From contig DATKRB010000073.1 in the NCBI GenBank assembly GCA_035532415.1, positions 20,055-84,054 on the forward strand: 64,000 nucleotides of DNA, in the 5' to 3' direction. The notes below the pieces were generated by a model. That model saw only the letters and a program-made list of their open reading frames with translations, was not told the DNA's origin and did not search any database. Shown piece by piece: positions 43,742-53,195 of the stretch (position 1 is its first letter; each line of letters opens with the position of its first letter). This DNA comes from DATKRB01 sp035532415 (GTDB lineage: Bacteria; Actinomycetota; Acidimicrobiia; Acidimicrobiales; RAAP-2). The translations under genes were made by a program, and so were the position numbers.

Positions 43742-44701
43742 TCAGGACCCCATCGTCTCGAGCCACCGCTCCGCGTCGATCGCGGCCATGCACCCGGACC
43801 CGGCGGCGGTGACCGCTTGGCGGTAGATGTGGTCCTGTACGTCGCCGCAGGCGAAGACACCGGCCACGCTGGTAGTGGAGCCGCCGAAGGTGCGGATGTA
43901 CCCGTTGTCCTCGAGCTCGAGCTGCCCTCTCACGACGCTGCTGTTCGGCTCGTGTCCGATGGCGACGAACACCCCCGTCGCGTCGAGCTCGGCGACCTCA
44001 CCGGTCTTCGTGTCGCGGAGGAGGAGCCCGGACACGTTGTTCTCGCCCAGGACGTCGACCACCTCGGAGTTCCACCGGACGTCGATCCTCTCGTGACCCA
44101 GGGCCCGGTCCTGCATGATGCGGGAAGCCCGGAGCCTGTCCCGGCGGTGGATGACGGTCACCTTGGTGGCGAAACGGGTCAGGAAGAGGGCTTCCTCGAG
44201 GGCTGAGTCCCCGCCGCCCACCACGGCGACGTGCTGACCACGGAAGAAGAACCCGTCGCAGGTGGCACAGGTGGAGACGCCCCTGGCGAGCAGGCGGCGC
44301 TCGTTGGGGAGCCCGAGCATCAGCGAGTGGGCCCCGGTGGCGAGGATGAGCGCCTGGGTCTCGTAGGTGGGCTCGGTCGCGTCCGGATCGCCGGTCCACA
44401 CCCCGAACGGAGGGCCCGAGAGGTCCACCCTGCTCACCTTGGCCATGACCAGCTCCGCCCCGAAGCGCTGGGCCTGCAAGCGCATGTTCGCCATCAGGTC
44501 CGGACCCATCACCCCGTCGGGGAACCCGGGAAAGTTCTCAACGTCGGTGGTGAGCATCAACTGGCCCCCGGGCTGGTCGCTGGTGGACGAGGGCTCACCC
44601 TCGACGACGAGAGGCCCGAGCTGTGCGCGAGCCGAGTAGACGGCGGCGGTCAGTCCGGCGGGCCCGGACCCGGCGATCAGGACCTTGCGGTGCTCGGTCA
44701 C
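43742..44701 (-). CDS. trxB: Thioredoxin reductase
   Basis: FAD/NADPH flavoprotein of 319 residues that reduces thioredoxin. FAD motif GSGPAG (11-16), active-site CATCDG with Cys145 and Cys148, NADPH motif VVGGGDSALEEA, and the second FAD motif GVFACGDVQDHIYRQAVTAAGSG. The start is the GTG at 44701, 13 bases after the small membrane protein gene. Confidence 0.96.
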   Translation of the reverse strand: MTEHRKVLIAGSGPAGLTAAVYSARAQLGPLVVEGEPSSTSDQPGGQLMLTTDVENFPGFPDGVMGPDLMANMRLQAQRFGAELVMAKVSRVDLSGPPFGVWTGDPDATEPTYETQALILATGAHSLMLGLPNERRLLARGVSTCATCDGFFFRGQHVAVVGGGDSALEEALFLTRFATKVTVIHRRDRLRASRIMQDRALGHERIDVRWNSEVVDVLGENNVSGLLLRDTKTGEVAELDATGVFVAIGHEPNSSVVRGQLELEDNGYIRTFGGSTTSVAGVFACGDVQDHIYRQAVTAAGSGCMAAIDAERWLETMGS

Positions 44702-44714
44702 GGACTGCGGCCGA

Positions 44715-45107
44715 TCAACGCCGGCCGTCGCGGCCGGCCGGCCGTGGGGAGCGGCGGGACCAGGCGAGGAGCCCGAAGGCGACGAAGATCGCCCCGAGCA
44801 GCGCCTCGGCGGCCCATACCCTCCCGTCGAACACGTACACGTCCAACAGGCGCACGACGGCCACGGAGGCCACCACCACCACCACGATGCCCAGTACGGC
44901 CGCCAACATCCCGAACACCAGGGCTCGAGCGGCGATGAGCAACGGGCGGATCGCCCTGTCGTTGATGTTGGCGACGACGAGGTCGATGGTGTCGACGGCC
45001 TTGGCGGACAGCTCGGCGGTGGCGCGCGTATCCGGTCCGGTAGCGGGAGCGCTCCCCGAAAGGGTATTGCCGGAGCCCGCCGGGTCGAGCGGCGTTGACA
45101 CGGTCAC
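44715..45107 (-). CDS. Small membrane protein of unknown function
   Basis: Protein of 130 residues. The first 50 residues are polar and Ser/Thr/Pro-rich. Two hydrophobic segments follow: ALVFGMLAAVLGIVVVVVASVAVVRLL (given in two parts, about 70-97) and WAAEALLGAIFVAFGLLAW (about 105-123). The tail is basic. The open frame to 45470 is a shadow of the degV-like gene. The GTG at 45107 lies 10 bases after the degV-like stop but has no purine-rich binding site; a GTG at 45101 is an alternative. I do not recognise the family. In mycobacteria sigM and Rv3912 occupy this place. Confidence 0.6.
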   Translation of the reverse strand: MTVSTPLDPAGSGNTLSGSAPATGPDTRATAELSAKAVDTIDLVVANINDRAIRPLLIAARALVFGMLAAVLGIVVVVVASVAVVRLLDVYVFDGRVWAAEALLGAIFVAFGLLAWSRRSPRPAGRDGRR

Positions 45108-45117
45108 GGGAGGCAGA

Positions 45118-45978
45118 CTAGTCGCCGGAGAGATCCGGAATGGCCGCCACCTGGTAACAGACGCCGATGGTGCCGGGCCCGGCGTGGGTGCCGACCACCG
45201 GGCCGAGATCGACGACGACGGTCGCGTGCTCGACGGCCACCCCGTCGAGCATCGACAGGAGGGACCCGACGTCTTCGGCGGCACCGTTGGCGACCGCGAG
45301 GCGCTCGAGGGGGGCGTCTGCCAGGACCTTGTCGGCAAGGTACCGGAGCGAACGGGATCGGGTGCGCTGCCGTGATTCCTGCTCGACCACCCCGTTCTCG
45401 ACTTGGATGACCGGCTTGATGGAGAGAATGGAGCCGAGCAGCGCCCGGGCCCCGCCGATCCGCCCTCCACGCTGGAGGTGGTCGAGGCTGTCGAGGACGC
45501 CGAACACCCGGGTCCGGGTCATCCGCTCCTCGGTCTGGGTGACCAGCTCGTCGAGCGTGGCACCGCCCACCGCCGCCTCCGACGCCGCCAAGGCGAGCAG
45601 CCCCTGGCCCATCGACACCGACCGGGTGTCGATGACCCGGATCGGCACTGTGCTGAAGCCGTCGGCCGCTGCGAGCGCCGACTGGTACGTGGCCGACACG
45701 CCCGAGGAGATGGTCAGGCACAGCACGCCCCCACCACCCTCCTCGGCCACCGACTCGTAGGCTTCGCGAAAGGCCCCCGGGGCCGGAGCGGCCGTTCCCG
45801 GGAGCTCCGCTGCGGCCTTGCAGCGTCGCCAGAATTCGGAGGGGGACAGGTCGCGCCGGTCGAGCAGCTCCTCGTCGCCGAACCGGATCGTCAGGGGCAC
45901 CACGGTGATGCCGTGGCGCTCGGCCAGCTCGGGCGTGAGGTCACAGGCGCTGTCGGTGACGATTCGGACGGCCCCCAT
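45118..45978 (-). CDS. DegV-family fatty-acid-binding protein
   Basis: Protein of 286 residues that starts MGAVRIVTDSACDLTPELAE, typical of DegV/FakB. Members bind a fatty acid and present it to the FakA kinase. The lipid pocket motifs are LTISSGVSATYQSA and VIDTRSVSMGQG; the usual SQPSPGEF loop reads GTAAPAPGAFREAY. No fakA is present in the window. The ATG at 45978 is chosen; the frame runs open through murJ to 47925 but only as a shadow. It lies 26 bases after murJ. Confidence 0.86.
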   Translation of the reverse strand: MGAVRIVTDSACDLTPELAERHGITVVPLTIRFGDEELLDRRDLSPSEFWRRCKAAAELPGTAAPAPGAFREAYESVAEEGGGGVLCLTISSGVSATYQSALAAADGFSTVPIRVIDTRSVSMGQGLLALAASEAAVGGATLDELVTQTEERMTRTRVFGVLDSLDHLQRGGRIGGARALLGSILSIKPVIQVENGVVEQESRQRTRSRSLRYLADKVLADAPLERLAVANGAAEDVGSLLSMLDGVAVEHATVVVDLGPVVGTHAGPGTIGVCYQVAAIPDLSGD

Positions 45979-46004
45979 GCAGCGATGAGTCTGCCACGGA
46001 GCAA

Positions 46005-47822
46005 TCAGCCCCGCCGCAAGGGAGGCCTGCCGAGCGGGGAGGGGCGCACCGTTCGGCGACGCGACCTGGCGGCCCGCCGGCCCAAGAAGACGGCGGCTCC
46101 TCCGAATGCGGCCACCCCGGCCAGGATCGCCGCGCCCACCCGGAGGAAGAGCGCCGTGGAGGAGGTCGACCCCGAGAGGTTGGAGACGACGAGGATGGCG
46201 ACCGCCATGACGGCAGTGGCCTTCCCGACCAGGCGGAGGGGCGCCCACGTGTGCTCGGTCCCCAGCGGGCCGAGCCAACCTCGGAGCACGACGACCCCGG
46301 CGACGGCGGCGACGCTGTAGGCGATCGAGAGTGACAGGGCCAGGCCGCGTACGCCCATCGGATGGACGAGAGCGAGGGCCAGCACCACGTTGATCCCGTT
46401 CTCGAGCAGGTAGAGCCAGAAGGCGATCCGGGTGCGCTGCATGGCCTGCAGCACGCGGACCACGTACAAGAACGTGCAGAAACCCGGGAGGCCGAGAGCG
46501 AACATGGCGAGAGCCGACGCCGTGGTGCTCGTGTCGAGGACCGACGTCGACCCGTGGGCCAGCAGTAGGGCGGCCACCGGTTTGGCCAACAGCAGCATGG
46601 CTACCGCCGAGGGGATGATGATGGCGAGCACGGCCCGCAGCCCCCCGGTCAGCCGCCTCCGAAAGCCGGGCAGGTCGTTGGTCGTCCACTTCTCTGCCAG
46701 GTCGGGGGTCACCGCGCTCATGATGGACACGGCCACCACGGCGTAGGGCATCTGCAGGAAGGTGTACGCGTACAGGTAGGAGGAGACCGGCCAGGGCCCC
46801 GGCACGCTGCCGGCGAGCGCCAGCACCACGAACAGCGCGATCTGATTGGCCACCACGAACCCGAAGGTCCAGGCTCCGAGCCGCATGATGGTGCGGACGG
46901 CTTCGTTGCGGGGTTCCCAGCGCCACCCGAGCAGGGGCGACCGGACCTTGTTGACGCTCGGAAGGAGCAGCAGGGCCTGAACGACCACGCCGAGCGTGGT
47001 GCCGAGCCCGAGCAGGATCAGCTGGTTGTGGTTGTGCTGCACGCCGGCAGCCGACGGGTGCCCGCCCGTCACATGGTGGAACCAGAGCAGGACGGCGATG
47101 CAGACGGCGTTGTTGGCGATGGGGACCCACATGGGGGCCACGAAGCGCCGCCGGGTGTTGAGCACGGCGGTCGCCAGGCTGATGATCCCGTAGAAGAACA
47201 CCTGTGGCACGAACCAGCGCAGGAGGCTGGTCGCCACGTCGCGCTGGTGCCCGATGGCGTGGGCGGCGGCGGTCCCCTGACCGGGGTCGAGTGCCGTGAT
47301 CGCGGTGATCACCAGTGGCGCGGCGAACCAGAAGACGACGCTGGCGGCCGCCAGCAGGACGACGGACAGGCTGATCACGGCGGAGATCGCCCGCCAGGCC
47401 TCGCTCTCCGACCGCGTGGTGAGGCGGTCGACGAACACCGGGATGAAGGTGGCCGACAGGACCCCCCCGATGACGATGTCGTACAGCATGTTCGGCGCGG
47501 TGTTGGCGAGGTTGAAACCGTCGGCGAGCGGCGTGGCGCCGAGCGCGTAGGCCAGGGCGACGATCCGGAGCACTCCGGTGAGCCGCGAGACAGTCGTTCC
47601 CGCGGCCATCCAGAGGGTGGCCGACCGGAGACTCCCGCCCAGGCCCCCGTCCCCGTCCCCGTCCCCGGTCCCGCCCCCGCCCAGGCTCCCGCGGCCGCCC
47701 CGGCCCCCGTCCCCGGTTCCGGGGGTTCCCCCGTCCCCGTCGCGGCCCGGGCTGCCGGCGGGCGCCACGGGCGGAACCACCGGTGCCGGAGCGCCCGCTT
47801 CGCTGTCGGCGACTCCGCTCAT
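46005..47822 (-). CDS. murJ: Lipid II flippase MurJ
   Basis: MATE-like flippase (605 residues) that moves lipid II across the membrane. After a low-complexity Gly/Asp/Pro-rich N-terminus of about 64 residues come about 14 membrane helices from LRSATLWMAAGTTVSRLTG. Conserved parts include ADGFNLANTAPNMLYDIVIGG and YAYTFLQMPYAVVAVSIMSAV. It lacks the C-terminal pseudokinase found in mycobacterial MurJ. The ATG overlaps the DUF6049 gene stop as ATGA, so the Gly-rich tail is probably translated. Confidence 0.93.
   Translation of the reverse strand: MSGVADSEAGAPAPVVPPVAPAGSPGRDGDGGTPGTGDGGRGGRGSLGGGGTGDGDGDGGLGGSLRSATLWMAAGTTVSRLTGVLRIVALAYALGATPLADGFNLANTAPNMLYDIVIGGVLSATFIPVFVDRLTTRSESEAWRAISAVISLSVVLLAAASVVFWFAAPLVITAITALDPGQGTAAAHAIGHQRDVATSLLRWFVPQVFFYGIISLATAVLNTRRRFVAPMWVPIANNAVCIAVLLWFHHVTGGHPSAAGVQHNHNQLILLGLGTTLGVVVQALLLLPSVNKVRSPLLGWRWEPRNEAVRTIMRLGAWTFGFVVANQIALFVVLALAGSVPGPWPVSSYLYAYTFLQMPYAVVAVSIMSAVTPDLAEKWTTNDLPGFRRRLTGGLRAVLAIIIPSAVAMLLLAKPVAALLLAHGSTSVLDTSTTASALAMFALGLPGFCTFLYVVRVLQAMQRTRIAFWLYLLENGINVVLALALVHPMGVRGLALSLSIAYSVAAVAGVVVLRGWLGPLGTEHTWAPLRLVGKATAVMAVAILVVSNLSGSTSSTALFLRVGAAILAGVAAFGGAAVFLGRRAARSRRRTVRPSPLGRPPLRRG
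47638..47730. repeat. C-rich hexamer repeats in the murJ 5' end
   Basis: Runs of ccgtcc and related words code for the Gly/Asp-rich N-terminus of MurJ (GDGDGDGG). The low complexity suggests slippage-driven growth. Confidence 0.7.
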
Positions 47823-49945
47823 GACGGAGCACCGCCGCGGCCGGCACGAGCCCTGCGGCCCCGCCGCCACGTGCGAGCCCACCAGGCGACGAGCACGGCG
47901 ATCGCGAGCAGCGTGAGGACGACACCGACCACCGAGGTGGCGGTGGACCGGACCGTCAGTTCGCCATGGGCGATGACCAGGGGAACCGCACCGACGTCGG
48001 TTTTGGGGGCGGTGAGGGTCACCGCCAGCGGGAGGTCACCCGACGTCCGTGCCTGCACCTCGATCGGGAGCGGGTTGGTGCTCCGGCTGATGGCGAACCG
48101 CGATCGGGTGGACCCCTGGGGAAATTGGAACTTGTCGCTGCTCAGCGCCACGTCGCCGACCAGTGCATAGGGAGCCGACGAGAGGAACGTGATCGGGATG
48201 CGCCCGGTCCGGGACGTCAGGGTGATGGCGCGGTCGGTGGAGAGCTGGATCAACGAGAGCTGCGCTCCGAGCGATCGCTCGTAGGTGGCGACGGCCGCCT
48301 GCCGTTGCGAGGGTCCCAGCCCGTCACCCTCGGAAGCGAGGAGCAGGTCGTCGAGGTGCCCGAGAACGGGCGGCGACCCGACCACGGCGCTGTGGAAGGC
48401 GTCGTTGCGTTGGCGGGCTCTCGAGATGGCCACGGCGGCCGAGGCCGAGATGTCCGACCGGGCTCCCGCGACGGGCTGGCGGGTGGTGGGAGCGGCGTTC
48501 CCACCCACGGGCACCTGGTTGAAGAACTGGTCGAGGGTCACCGCCCGAACGGCGGGGTTGTTCTCCAACCCGGCCAGGAGCGTGTCGACGAAGGCCGGGT
48601 CGAGCGCCGACGCCCGGAGGGAGATCGCCGTCACCCCGCGGGCCTGTAACGACCCCGGCTGCTCGGACTGGATGAAAGCCAGGTCGGCCAGCATCTGCTG
48701 CGCAGCGAGCACCGGGTCGTGCGAGCTCGCGGAGAAGTGGGCCTCGAGGCCGCTGTCGGACACCGCGGCCGTCACCGTCGTGTCGCGGGCGAACGAGAGC
48801 TCGAACGGCTGGGTGATCCCCAGCCGGCCCGGATCGGTGGTGATCGCCGTGTCGGGAACCACCACCCTGTTCACGCCCGCGTCGGACATGCCGGTGGCCA
48901 GACTCCCCGTGACCCCGCCGGTGGCCACCCAGGTCGTGCCGGCCGGGTCGGTATGGATCGCCGCCTTGGTGAGGGCCGCCGCGCCAACCTTCATCTGGTA
49001 GACGATCTCGCCGGTGAGGCCGGCCGCGGCGAGAGCGCCCAGGTCGACCGGTACGTACGGGGTGGACGGGAACTCCGTCCCGGCCGGGTTCTGCGAGAGG
49101 CTGCTGAGGGTGGCCAGTGCCTGGTGGGCCTCGGTGCTCCCCGCCACCTGCAGGGCCTGCACGGTGTGCGGGTCGGCGAGCACCGTGATCGGCACCGTCG
49201 CCCGAGCGGCCAGGGTGCGGGCGAAGCCCGCCAGGTTGTCGACGGCCTGCCGCGAGGGAGCGGCGAGGGCGGTCGCTGCGTTCGAGCTACCGGGGAGGAC
49301 GTGGACTCCGGCGGCGAAGGGCACGACGAGGGCGAAGCGCAGCGGGTTGGAGCTGGCCGACTGCTCGTAGGTGAGGAAGGTGTTGAACTGCCCGAGGACC
49401 GTCCCCCCGGTCTGCTCGAGCGTCACCGAGACCGGATAGACGCCCGGACAGGTGCCGCTGCCGGCACAGTTGAGACCGATCGAGGGTCCGGCAGCGGAAG
49501 GCGGGCCGGTGCCCACCGTCAGGTCCAGCGAGGGCGACAGGTTCCCCGCGCCGACCGGCACCGGCGTCACCCGTTCGAGCGCGGCGCCTCCGGGCGTGCT
49601 GGTGAGCGCCTGGGCGAACCCCGTCCGGGTGATCAGGCGGTGGTAGACGGTGAGGGCCAGAGCGAGCGGGCCCTGGGCCGCGGCGCGCGAACCGACGGCC
49701 ACCTGCATGCTGAAATGGGGCTGCTCGGGGGTTACCCAGGGGGTCTGCTTCGTCAGTGCCAGGGCGGCAGTCGCAGCGCCTCCTGCCGTGCCGAGCGCGC
49801 GGCCGGCAGCAGGGCTGCTGGTGCTCGGGGGCTGTGCCCCCGCACGCTCGGGCCACGTCGCCAGAAGGACGAGCGGTCCGAGTGACAGGACCACGGCCAG
49901 CGCGAGCACCGCCCGCCGGGCCGACCGGGCGAAGCTCAGGGACAC
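47819..49945 (-). CDS. DUF6049-family membrane-anchored extracytoplasmic protein
   Basis: Protein of 708 residues with a signal peptide (about 1-37), a large outside region and one membrane helix near the C-terminus (VVGVVLTLLAIAVLVAWWA) with a basic end. It is in the place of mycobacterial Rv3909, always next to murJ, and fits DUF6049. The outside part has alternating beta-sandwich-like and alpha/beta regions (YVPVDLGALAAAGLTGEI, VVVPDTAITTD). The function is not known; constant linkage to murJ suggests a role in wall synthesis. The start is the GTG at 49945, divergent from cca with a 54-base gap. Confidence 0.82.
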   Translation of the reverse strand: MSLSFARSARRAVLALAVVLSLGPLVLLATWPERAGAQPPSTSSPAAGRALGTAGGAATAALALTKQTPWVTPEQPHFSMQVAVGSRAAAQGPLALALTVYHRLITRTGFAQALTSTPGGAALERVTPVPVGAGNLSPSLDLTVGTGPPSAAGPSIGLNCAGSGTCPGVYPVSVTLEQTGGTVLGQFNTFLTYEQSASSNPLRFALVVPFAAGVHVLPGSSNAATALAAPSRQAVDNLAGFARTLAARATVPITVLADPHTVQALQVAGSTEAHQALATLSSLSQNPAGTEFPSTPYVPVDLGALAAAGLTGEIVYQMKVGAAALTKAAIHTDPAGTTWVATGGVTGSLATGMSDAGVNRVVVPDTAITTDPGRLGITQPFELSFARDTTVTAAVSDSGLEAHFSASSHDPVLAAQQMLADLAFIQSEQPGSLQARGVTAISLRASALDPAFVDTLLAGLENNPAVRAVTLDQFFNQVPVGGNAAPTTRQPVAGARSDISASAAVAISRARQRNDAFHSAVVGSPPVLGHLDDLLLASEGDGLGPSQRQAAVATYERSLGAQLSLIQLSTDRAITLTSRTGRIPITFLSSAPYALVGDVALSSDKFQFPQGSTRSRFAISRSTNPLPIEVQARTSGDLPLAVTLTAPKTDVGAVPLVIAHGELTVRSTATSVVGVVLTLLAIAVLVAWWARTWRRGRRARAGRGGAPS

Positions 49946-49999
49946 CGCCCAACGCTAACCGGTGGCAGGCACGCGACTGTTGCGCACTAGCGTGGGCCG

Positions 50000-51430
50000 G
50001 TGCGGTCGACGGCTGTTCCCGAGCGATTCCGACCCCTCGTGGAGGCGACCGCCGACCTGGCCGACCTGTTCGAGCGAGCCGGAAGGTCCATCTACCTGGT
50101 CGGCGGATCGGTCCGCGACGCCCTGGTGCCCGGAGCGGCTCGCCCCGGGGGAACGGCGGGACCCGGGAGGGCGGAGCCCCCGGACCTCGATCTCACGACC
50201 GACGCCGGGCCCGACGAGATCGAGGAGATCGTCTCGGGTTGGGCCGACGCTGTCTGGGACCAGGGGAAGCGGTTCGGGACCATCGGTTGCCGCCACCAGG
50301 GCCGGCGGTACGAGATCACGACCCACCGCGCCGAGGCGTACCGCCCCGACTCCCGGAAGCCCGACGTCCAATTCGGCGACAAGATCGAGCAGGACCTCGC
50401 TCGGCGGGACTTCACGATCAACGCCATGGCGCTGCGTCTGCCGGAGATGGCCCTGGTGGACCCGTTCGACGGGATAGGCGACCTTTCGGCCCGGCGGCTC
50501 CGGACCCCCCTCGATCCCGAGGTCTCGTTCGACGACGACCCCCTCCGGATGCTGCGGGCGGCCCGCTTCGTGGCCCAGTACGATCTCGTCCCCGACGCCG
50601 AGCTGGTCGCAGCGATCCGCTCGAGCCACGGTCGCCTGTCGATCGTCTCCGCCGAACGGGTCCGGGACGAGCTCGACAAGATCGTGACCCTGGCCAAGCC
50701 CTCGGTGGCGCTCTGGTTCGTCGTCGAGACCGGTATGGCGGAGGATTTCCTGCCCGAGCTGCCCGGGCTCGCGCTCGAGCAGGACCCCATCCACCGGCAC
50801 AAGGACGTTCTGGCTCACACGTTGGCGGTGGTCGACAAGACGTCGCCGGATCGCCTCCTCCGGCTGGCCGCGCTCTTTCACGACGTCGGCAAGCCGAGAA
50901 CGCGCTCGTTCGCGGCGGGGGGGGTCACCTTCCACCATCACGAGGTGGTGGGCGCCCGGATGACGCGCGCGCGGATGGAGGCGCTCCGCTATTCGAGCGA
51001 CGACGTCGACGTGGTGGTTCGGCTCGTCGAGCTGCACCTGCGTTTCCACACCTACCGGCTCGGATGGACCGACAAGGCCATCCGGCGATACGTCCGTGAC
51101 GCCGGTCCCTTGCTCGACCGCCTGAACGAGCTGACCCGCTGCGACTGCACCACCCGCAACGCCGCCAAGGCCCGGGCCCTCGGCCGCCGGATGGACGAGC
51201 TCGAGCAGCGCACGGAGGAGCTTGGGAAACGGGAGTCCTTGGACGCGATCCGGCCCGATCTCGACGGCACCCAGGTGATGCAGCGTCTCGGGCTGCCTCC
51301 CGGTCGATTGGTCGGGGAGGCCCTGGGGTTCCTGCTCGAGCTGCGGATGGACGAGGGACCCCTGGGTGAGGAGGAGGCGGGGCGTCGCCTCGACGAGTGG
51401 TGGGAGCGCCGGCGGCCGCCGAAGGACTGA
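50000..51430 (+). CDS. cca: CCA-adding tRNA nucleotidyltransferase
   Basis: Class II nucleotidyltransferase of 476 residues that adds or repairs the CCA end of tRNAs. The catalytic head has LVGGSVRDAL (33-42) and DLDLTTD (62-68), separated by an extra Pro/Gly-rich loop. RRDFTINAMAL and the nucleotide-selecting DDPLRMLRAARFVAQY are present. An HD domain follows (LAALFHDVGKPRTR). The end is Arg/Glu-rich. The start is the GTG at 50000. It is the actinobacterial PcnA/Rv3907c locus. Confidence 0.93.
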   Translation: MRSTAVPERFRPLVEATADLADLFERAGRSIYLVGGSVRDALVPGAARPGGTAGPGRAEPPDLDLTTDAGPDEIEEIVSGWADAVWDQGKRFGTIGCRHQGRRYEITTHRAEAYRPDSRKPDVQFGDKIEQDLARRDFTINAMALRLPEMALVDPFDGIGDLSARRLRTPLDPEVSFDDDPLRMLRAARFVAQYDLVPDAELVAAIRSSHGRLSIVSAERVRDELDKIVTLAKPSVALWFVVETGMAEDFLPELPGLALEQDPIHRHKDVLAHTLAVVDKTSPDRLLRLAALFHDVGKPRTRSFAAGGVTFHHHEVVGARMTRARMEALRYSSDDVDVVVRLVELHLRFHTYRLGWTDKAIRRYVRDAGPLLDRLNELTRCDCTTRNAAKARALGRRMDELEQRTEELGKRESLDAIRPDLDGTQVMQRLGLPPGRLVGEALGFLLELRMDEGPLGEEEAGRRLDEWWERRRPPKD

Positions 51431-51431
51431 G

Positions 51432-52529
51432 TCAGCCGGCGGGCCACGCCGGGTTGGGGCCGCCCGAGGCGAATTCCTCCACCATCCGCTGTGCCTCGTC
51501 GTCGTGGTACTGCACCGGCGGGGATTTCATGAAGTACGCCGAAGGACCGAGAAGCGGTCCCCCGACGCCGGTGTCGAGGGCGATCTTGGCGCAACGGACC
51601 GCGTCGATGATGACGCCGGCCGAGTTGGGCGAGTCCCAGACCTGTAGCTTTAGCTCGAGCTCGAGCGGGACGTCACCGAAGTTCCGACCCTCCATGCGGA
51701 TGTAGGCCCACTTCCGGTCGAGCAGCCACGGCACGTGGTCGGACGGACCGATGTGGATGTCGTCGGCCGGGAGCGGCGCGTGCTCGATCTGGCTGGTCAC
51801 CGCCTGGGTCTTGGAGATCTTCTTCGACTCGAGGCGGTCCCGCTCGAGCATGTTGCGAAAGTCCATGTTGCCACCGACGTTCAGCTGGTAGGTGTGGTCG
51901 AGGGCCAGGCCGCGGTCCTCGAAGAGGCGGGTCAGCACGCGGTGCACGATGGTGGATCCCACCTGGCTCTTGATGTCGTCCCCGACGATGGGCACGCCCG
52001 CGTCCCGGAACCGTGTCGCCCATTCGGGGTCCGAGGCGATGAAGACCGGGATGGCGTTGACGAAGGCGACCTTGGCCTTCAGGCAGGCTTCGGCGTAATG
52101 GCGCTGCGCCATCTCCGACCCGACCGGCAGGTAGGCGACGAGCACGTCGGCGCGCGACTCGCGGAGGGCCTCGGCCACGTCGACCGGAGGCGCCGGGGAC
52201 TCTTCGACGACGTCGCGGTAGTAGCGGCCGAGGCCGTCGAGCGTCGGGCCCCGCTGCACGGTGATCCCCAGCTCCCCGACCTCGGCGAACTTGACCGTGT
52301 TGTTGTGGCCGGCCGCGATCGCCTTGCCGAGGTCGGTGCCGACCTTGGACGCGTCGACGTCGAACGCGGCGACCGGCTCGAGGTCCCCCACGTGGTATCC
52401 GCCGAGCACCACGTGCATGAGCCCCGGGACGATGTCGTTCGGGTCGGCGTCGCGGTAGTAGGTGATGCCCTGCACCAGCGAGCTGGCGCAGTTCCCCACT
52501 CCGGCTATGGCCACGCGGACGGTGCTCAT
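51432..52529 (-). CDS. ino1: Myo-inositol-1-phosphate (inositol-3-phosphate) synthase
   Basis: NAD-dependent isomerase of 365 residues, the short actinobacterial form. It turns glucose-6-phosphate into inositol-3-phosphate for phosphatidylinositol and mycothiol. The NAD motif is GVGNCASSLVQG; VNAIPVFIASD, GDDIKSQVGSTI and LNVGGNMDFRNM form the active-site core. It overlaps padR by 4 bases. Mycothiol users mscR and the Rv2466c-type reductase lie in the same window. Confidence 0.95.
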   Translation of the reverse strand: MSTVRVAIAGVGNCASSLVQGITYYRDADPNDIVPGLMHVVLGGYHVGDLEPVAAFDVDASKVGTDLGKAIAAGHNNTVKFAEVGELGITVQRGPTLDGLGRYYRDVVEESPAPPVDVAEALRESRADVLVAYLPVGSEMAQRHYAEACLKAKVAFVNAIPVFIASDPEWATRFRDAGVPIVGDDIKSQVGSTIVHRVLTRLFEDRGLALDHTYQLNVGGNMDFRNMLERDRLESKKISKTQAVTSQIEHAPLPADDIHIGPSDHVPWLLDRKWAYIRMEGRNFGDVPLELELKLQVWDSPNSAGVIIDAVRCAKIALDTGVGGPLLGPSAYFMKSPPVQYHDDEAQRMVEEFASGGPNPAWPAG

Positions 52530-53170
52530 CTGGGGTCTCCTCCCTTGCCTGCCCGCTCGCTGACGGACGATCTGGCGGTCGGTTGCGTGCGCTCGGCTGC
52601 GATCATCCGATCGAGCCAGCGGATGTCCTGTTCCAATCCCTCGGCCGTGTGCTCCACGACCGATCGCGCATACGGGTCGAGGGAGCTCTCCCGGGTTGCC
52701 GAGCGCACCTCCCCGAGTCGTTGCTCGAGCACCGAGCGCCGACGCTCGAGCAGGGAGATCCTGGCCTGGGGAGCCAAGTGCCGGGCGAAGGCGACCCGCA
52801 GCCCGAAGCTGCGGGCGTCCTCGGCCCCGCCCTTGGTCAGGAGCTCGGTGAAGAGGTCCCGCCCCTTGTCGGTGATCCGGTAGACCTTGCGCGCCCGCCG
52901 CCCGCCGCGGGGGCTGGGGTTGCGCCGGGAGCGGAGCACCGCCAGCTCGCCGCTCAGGGAGCCCGTCGGTGGAGTCTCCGGCGGGTCGGCCTTCGCCGGA
53001 CCCTCGGCGGAGGCCAGGGCCCCGCCGGCCTCGAGCCGGTTGAGGGCGGGGTAGAGGGAGCCGAAGGAGACGTTGGCCAGGAGCCCGAGCTGTTCACGGA
53101 GCCGGCGGCGGATCTCGTACCCGTGGAGCTCGCGTTCTTCGAGCAAGCCGAGGATGGCCAGATCCAGCAT
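52526..53170 (-). CDS. PadR-family transcriptional regulator
   Basis: Winged-helix repressor of 214 residues. It starts MLDLAILGLLEERELHGYEI, with the recognition helix around SFGSLYPALNRLEAGGALAS and a C-terminal coiled-coil dimerisation domain. A Pro/Ser/Arg-rich loop is inserted in the wing. It matches the Rv0047c position upstream of ino1. A perfect inverted repeat lies just upstream of its ATG, so it probably represses the padR-ino1 operon. Confidence 0.9.
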   Translation of the reverse strand: MLDLAILGLLEERELHGYEIRRRLREQLGLLANVSFGSLYPALNRLEAGGALASAEGPAKADPPETPPTGSLSGELAVLRSRRNPSPRGGRRARKVYRITDKGRDLFTELLTKGGAEDARSFGLRVAFARHLAPQARISLLERRRSVLEQRLGEVRSATRESSLDPYARSVVEHTAEGLEQDIRWLDRMIAAERTQPTARSSVSERAGKGGDPR

Positions 53171-53178
53171 CTGGACAG

Positions 53179-53195
53179 TATATCGAAGCGATATA
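53179..53195. promoter_or_regulatory. PadR operator candidate
   Basis: TATATCG and CGATATA form a perfect inverted repeat with a 3-base spacer, 8 bases before the padR start. It is strikingly AT-rich for this genome. The place is right for autorepression of padR-ino1. Confidence 0.8.

Noticed and set aside
45979..47925. Upstream extension of the degV-like frame through murJ
   Set aside because: The DegV domain starts at the ATG at 45978; the upstream part is Arg/Gly/Ala-rich shadow of murJ.
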